Shown here: in pieces, positions 55,656-57,933 of the stretch | Layout of the letters: every line of letters starts with the position of its first letter | Position numbering within the stretch: the stretch's first letter is position 1 | IMG/VR virus record: IMGVR_UViG_3300028556_000002 | Span: 1 to 57,933 of that record | Reading direction: 5' to 3' (one strand) | Source: a virus | DNA length: 57,933 bases | Notes under the pieces: generated by a model | What the model saw: only the letters and a program-made list of their open reading frames with translations | Told to the model about the DNA's origin: nothing | Databases searched by the model: none | Program-made: the position numbers and the translations under genes

Positions 55656-56860
55656 TGGCCGAGCCCACCGAGGACGCCGACGACGTCGGCGAGCTGGCCG
55701 ACCTGGACATCAAAACGGTCCACGCCGTCGGGAAGGCCGCGAACGGCACCACGATCCTGCTGGCCAAGTCCGCGGCCGCCGCCGACCAGGCCGGTCTGTT
55801 CGGCGCCGACTACGTCCGGGACCTGATCGCCAAGGGCGCCGACGGCGAGCCGCCTGCGCCGGAGGACGAGAAGCTGACGCCGGCGCAGGCGATGGCGCTG
55901 GTCCACGCGGCCAGCGTCCGCAAGGCGTCGCCGCCCGAGGTGACTGCCGCCAAGGCCGACGGCACCGATCCCGGCTCCCCGATGTGGGAGGGCCAGGACG
56001 CGACGGCCGCGCAAACGCTGATCGACCAGATCCTCGCGGTGCTGCCCGGCGTGAAAGCCCTCGCACAGCGCGAAGGCGCCGAGGTCGGCGCCGGCCACAT
56101 GGACGACCTCGCGGACGTGTGCGACCTGAACTCCGTCGCCGACGCGCTGATGTGCGCAGCCAAGACCCTTGGCGGTTTCGCCGTCTCCGAGCACGCCGAA
56201 TCCGGCGGCCCGGTCATCAAGGCGCTCCAAGCGCCGAACACCAGCGCCGCGGATGCGACGCCGACCACACAGGAGAGCACCGTGACCAGCCCCTCCGACG
56301 GCGCGCAGCCGGGCGCCGCGACCACCGACACTGCCGCCGTCGCCAAGGGCGACGCCGGCCTGTCCGAGACCGAGCTGGCCCAGTACGGCCGGCTCGCGCT
56401 CGCGAAGGCCGCGGCGAAGGCCGCGAAGAAGAAGGCCAAGGCTTCCGGCGCGGCCGCGCCGGACGACGCCCGGCTCATCCCGGGCACCCAGACCGTCCAG
56501 GCGCCCGCGCAGGGCCCGGACGACGTGATGAAGGCGCAGGCCACGCAGTTCGTGGACGCGGTCTCCCAGGCGATGGCACCCCTGGCGAAGCAGCTCGGTG
56601 AGCTGGCCGGCGTGGTGAAGGGCCAGGGCGAGCGCGTGGACACGCTGATGGCAGGCCCCGACGACCGCAAGTCCCCGCTGCTGAACGGCGCGATCGGCGT
56701 GCCGTCGCTCGCGCAGCGCGGCGACGGGCCCACGGCCACGCCGGAGTTCCGCGCGGTCCTGAAGGCGATCGAGGAGATCCCGGAGGGCCCGGCGCGGGAG
56801 CAGGCGCAGAAGGGCGTCGCCCTGGCGGCGCTCAAGGCCCGGTTCGCGCCCGGCAGCTAG
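55655..56860 (+). CDS. Scaffold-like capsid assembly protein
   Basis: The product has 401 residues from ATG with CAGGAGG. It is helical and low-complexity: a Lys/Ala-rich coil (YGRLALAKAAAKAAKKKAKA), a coiled coil (VSQAMAPLAKQLGELAGVVK) and acidic linkers. The part after residue 208 (VTSPSDGA...) begins at an internal GTG with AGGAGAGCACC upstream, so a shorter second product is possible. Immediately before the capsid gene, this is the usual place of the scaffold. Confidence 0.65.
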   Translation: MAEPTEDADDVGELADLDIKTVHAVGKAANGTTILLAKSAAAADQAGLFGADYVRDLIAKGADGEPPAPEDEKLTPAQAMALVHAASVRKASPPEVTAAKADGTDPGSPMWEGQDATAAQTLIDQILAVLPGVKALAQREGAEVGAGHMDDLADVCDLNSVADALMCAAKTLGGFAVSEHAESGGPVIKALQAPNTSAADATPTTQESTVTSPSDGAQPGAATTDTAAVAKGDAGLSETELAQYGRLALAKAAAKAAKKKAKASGAAAPDDARLIPGTQTVQAPAQGPDDVMKAQATQFVDAVSQAMAPLAKQLGELAGVVKGQGERVDTLMAGPDDRKSPLLNGAIGVPSLAQRGDGPTATPEFRAVLKAIEEIPEGPAREQAQKGVALAALKARFAPGS

Positions 56861-56875
56861 CCAACAGCTTCTTAC

Positions 56876-56903
56876 CAGCCCCTGCGCCGCGCGCACGGGG
56901 CTG
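56876..56903 (+). promoter_or_regulatory. Hairpin before the capsid gene
   Basis: CAGCCCC (56876-56882) pairs with GGGGCTG (56897-56903), extended by TGCGC/GCGCA with one bulged C. It lies 15 bases after the scaffold stop and 30 bases before the capsid ATG. With the hairpin at 642-679 it brackets the capsid gene, consistent with mRNA processing or protection. Confidence 0.5.
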
Positions 56904-56933
56904 CTCGGCATGCCCTGAAAGGGGAAGCTTTCG

Positions 56934-57933
56934 ATGAACACAGCCGAGATCACCGAGGAAACCCTCGCGATCTTCAGCAAGGCCGCGACCAGCGGCGTCA
57001 CCACCGCCACCGGCATCTTCGGCATCGACCTGTCGGACCTGATCTCCCTGGTCCCGGTCCCGGCCGTCTTCCGGGACTCCCTGGCGCGCACCGGCCCCGA
57101 CATGGGCGCCGACGTTGCGCAGTGGAAGGTCCTGATCAACGTCAACAACCAGCAGCCCAAGCCCGGCGTCGCGTTCGACGCCGCGGGCCCGCTGGCCCTG
57201 ATCTCCGAGATCAACGTGTCCGCGCCGTACGAGCCGGTCGCGATGGGCTACACCGTCACCCGCGACGCGATCGCCCGCGCCAAGGGCTACGCCGACGCCA
57301 AGTCCCTGGCGGTGTACAACTCGATCAACCAGTGGAAGATCGGCGAGGACATCCTCGCGATCGGCGCCCAGGCGTTCCCGCTGGCCCGGCCCGGCGCCCC
57401 GGTGCTGGCCGACTCCACCACCGGCGGGACCATCAACAACTCCACCGCCACCTACGTGGCCGTGGCCGTCCGGACCGGCTCCGGCTACTACTACTGCAAC
57501 GGCGACGGCACCGGCGCCGGCAACGGCAACAGCCGCGGCAACTCCGCGAACGTCACCACCTCCGGCGTCGGCTCCAACACCCACTCGGTGTCGGCGTCGA
57601 TCGCCTCGGTTCCCGGCGGCGTGGCCTACGACTGGTTTCAGTCCGCCAACGGCACCACCTGGTACTACTACACCACCACCACGATCCCGTCGGTCACGAT
57701 GACCTCGACGATCGTCGCGAACCAGACGCCGCCGTCGGCAACGCTGCCGGGCCTGTCCACGACCGTGCCGACGCTGAACCTCGCCGCCGACAACGGCTCC
57801 GCCGGCACCGGCGCGGGCGCGGAGTTCAACGGCCTGCTGGCCACCATCACCGGCGACTACACCACCGCCGGCGGCCCGATCATCCAGCACGGCACCGGCA
57901 CCTCCTCCGGCGCGATCCTCCAGGACGCCGCAG
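56934..57933 (+). CDS. Major capsid protein, N-terminal part (continues at 1)
   Basis: ATG 56934 follows AAAGGGGAAG. The frame runs to 57806 (291 codons) and continues unbroken at base 1. Residues 1-160 look like the N-arm and E-loop half of an HK97-type capsid protein (VPVPAVFRDSLARTGPDMGA, ISEINVSAPYEPVAMGYTVT). Residues about 165-265 are an insert rich in Gly, Asn, Thr and Tyr (YVAVAVRTGSGYYYCNGDGT, VAYDWFQSANGTTWYYY) that resembles a fibronectin III / Ig-like surface domain. The full product is 501 residues, against about 300-400 for a plain fold. Confidence 0.85.
   Translation, partial: MNTAEITEETLAIFSKAATSGVTTATGIFGIDLSDLISLVPVPAVFRDSLARTGPDMGADVAQWKVLINVNNQQPKPGVAFDAAGPLALISEINVSAPYEPVAMGYTVTRDAIARAKGYADAKSLAVYNSINQWKIGEDILAIGAQAFPLARPGAPVLADSTTGGTINNSTATYVAVAVRTGSGYYYCNGDGTGAGNGNSRGNSANVTTSGVGSNTHSVSASIASVPGGVAYDWFQSANGTTWYYYTTTTIPSVTMTSTIVANQTPPSATLPGLSTTVPTLNLAADNGSAGTGAGAEFNGLLATITGDYTTAGGPIIQHGTGTSSGAILQDAA
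57807..57933. repeat. Right copy of 127-bp terminal direct repeat
   Basis: Identical to bases 1-127; see the left copy. It should be removed once when the genome is circularised. Confidence 0.95.

Noticed and set aside
1-57933. tRNA genes and CRISPR arrays
   Set aside because: No T-arm-like GGTTCGA(A/G)TCC with a plausible cloverleaf and no regularly spaced repeats with spacers were seen. A tRNA could be missed by eye.

Overview
The window is a complete circular genome of a temperate, tailed (siphovirus-type) phage of a high-GC actinobacterium, most likely a Streptomyces-like host. The last 127 bases (57807-57933) repeat bases 1-127 exactly, so the unit genome is 57,806 bp. The cut point falls inside the major capsid gene, which reads 56934-57806 and then 1-633 as one 501-codon frame. 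Evidence for the host: very high GC with strong third-position GC bias, frequent GTG starts, a Streptomyces-style HTH/TPR regulator and several small zinc-ribbon families typical of actinophages.

Layout. (1) Late rightward operon, 49201 to 57806 and then 1 to 17022: small and large terminase, a giant portal fusion, XkdF-like protein, scaffold-like protein, capsid, connectors, tail tube, tail chaperones (probable -1 frameshift), tape measure, minor tail proteins, GH25-type endolysin, two holin-type proteins and a collagen-like membrane protein. It ends at a 14-bp-stem terminator (17047-17083). (2) Accessory and lysogeny region, 17100-24127: a mostly leftward set of small genes, an HTH/TPR regulator, a large serine integrase, and a divergent repressor/Cro-like pair with shared GTTCC/GGAAC operators. 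(3) Rightward early region, 24124-49177: tightly packed genes with ATGA/GTGA overlaps, including YqaJ-type exonuclease plus RecT, a replisome organiser with a palindrome-rich probable origin inside it, RusA fused to a zinc-finger array, a HAD phosphatase and many small Cys-rich proteins.

Most striking: two adjacent leftward genes (17950-18099 and 18121-18276) encode 49- and 51-residue peptides that share a D(L/V)R..PL motif and both end in the exact F-x-S-x-x-COOH signature of the FxsA (FxSxx-COOH) cyclophane RiPP precursor family. No radical SAM maturase is in the genome, so these look like orphan phage-borne precursors that would need, compete for, or interfere with a host Fxs system. Other unusual items are the portal-ParB/sulfiredoxin-like-NUDIX-MuF fusion, the 62-codon overlap of a NUMOD3-like basic protein with the next gene, and a recurrent TANNNT-N6-start-codon arrangement suggesting leaderless transcription of lysogeny and accessory genes.

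Functions are assigned from motif recognition and gene order only; no database search was possible.
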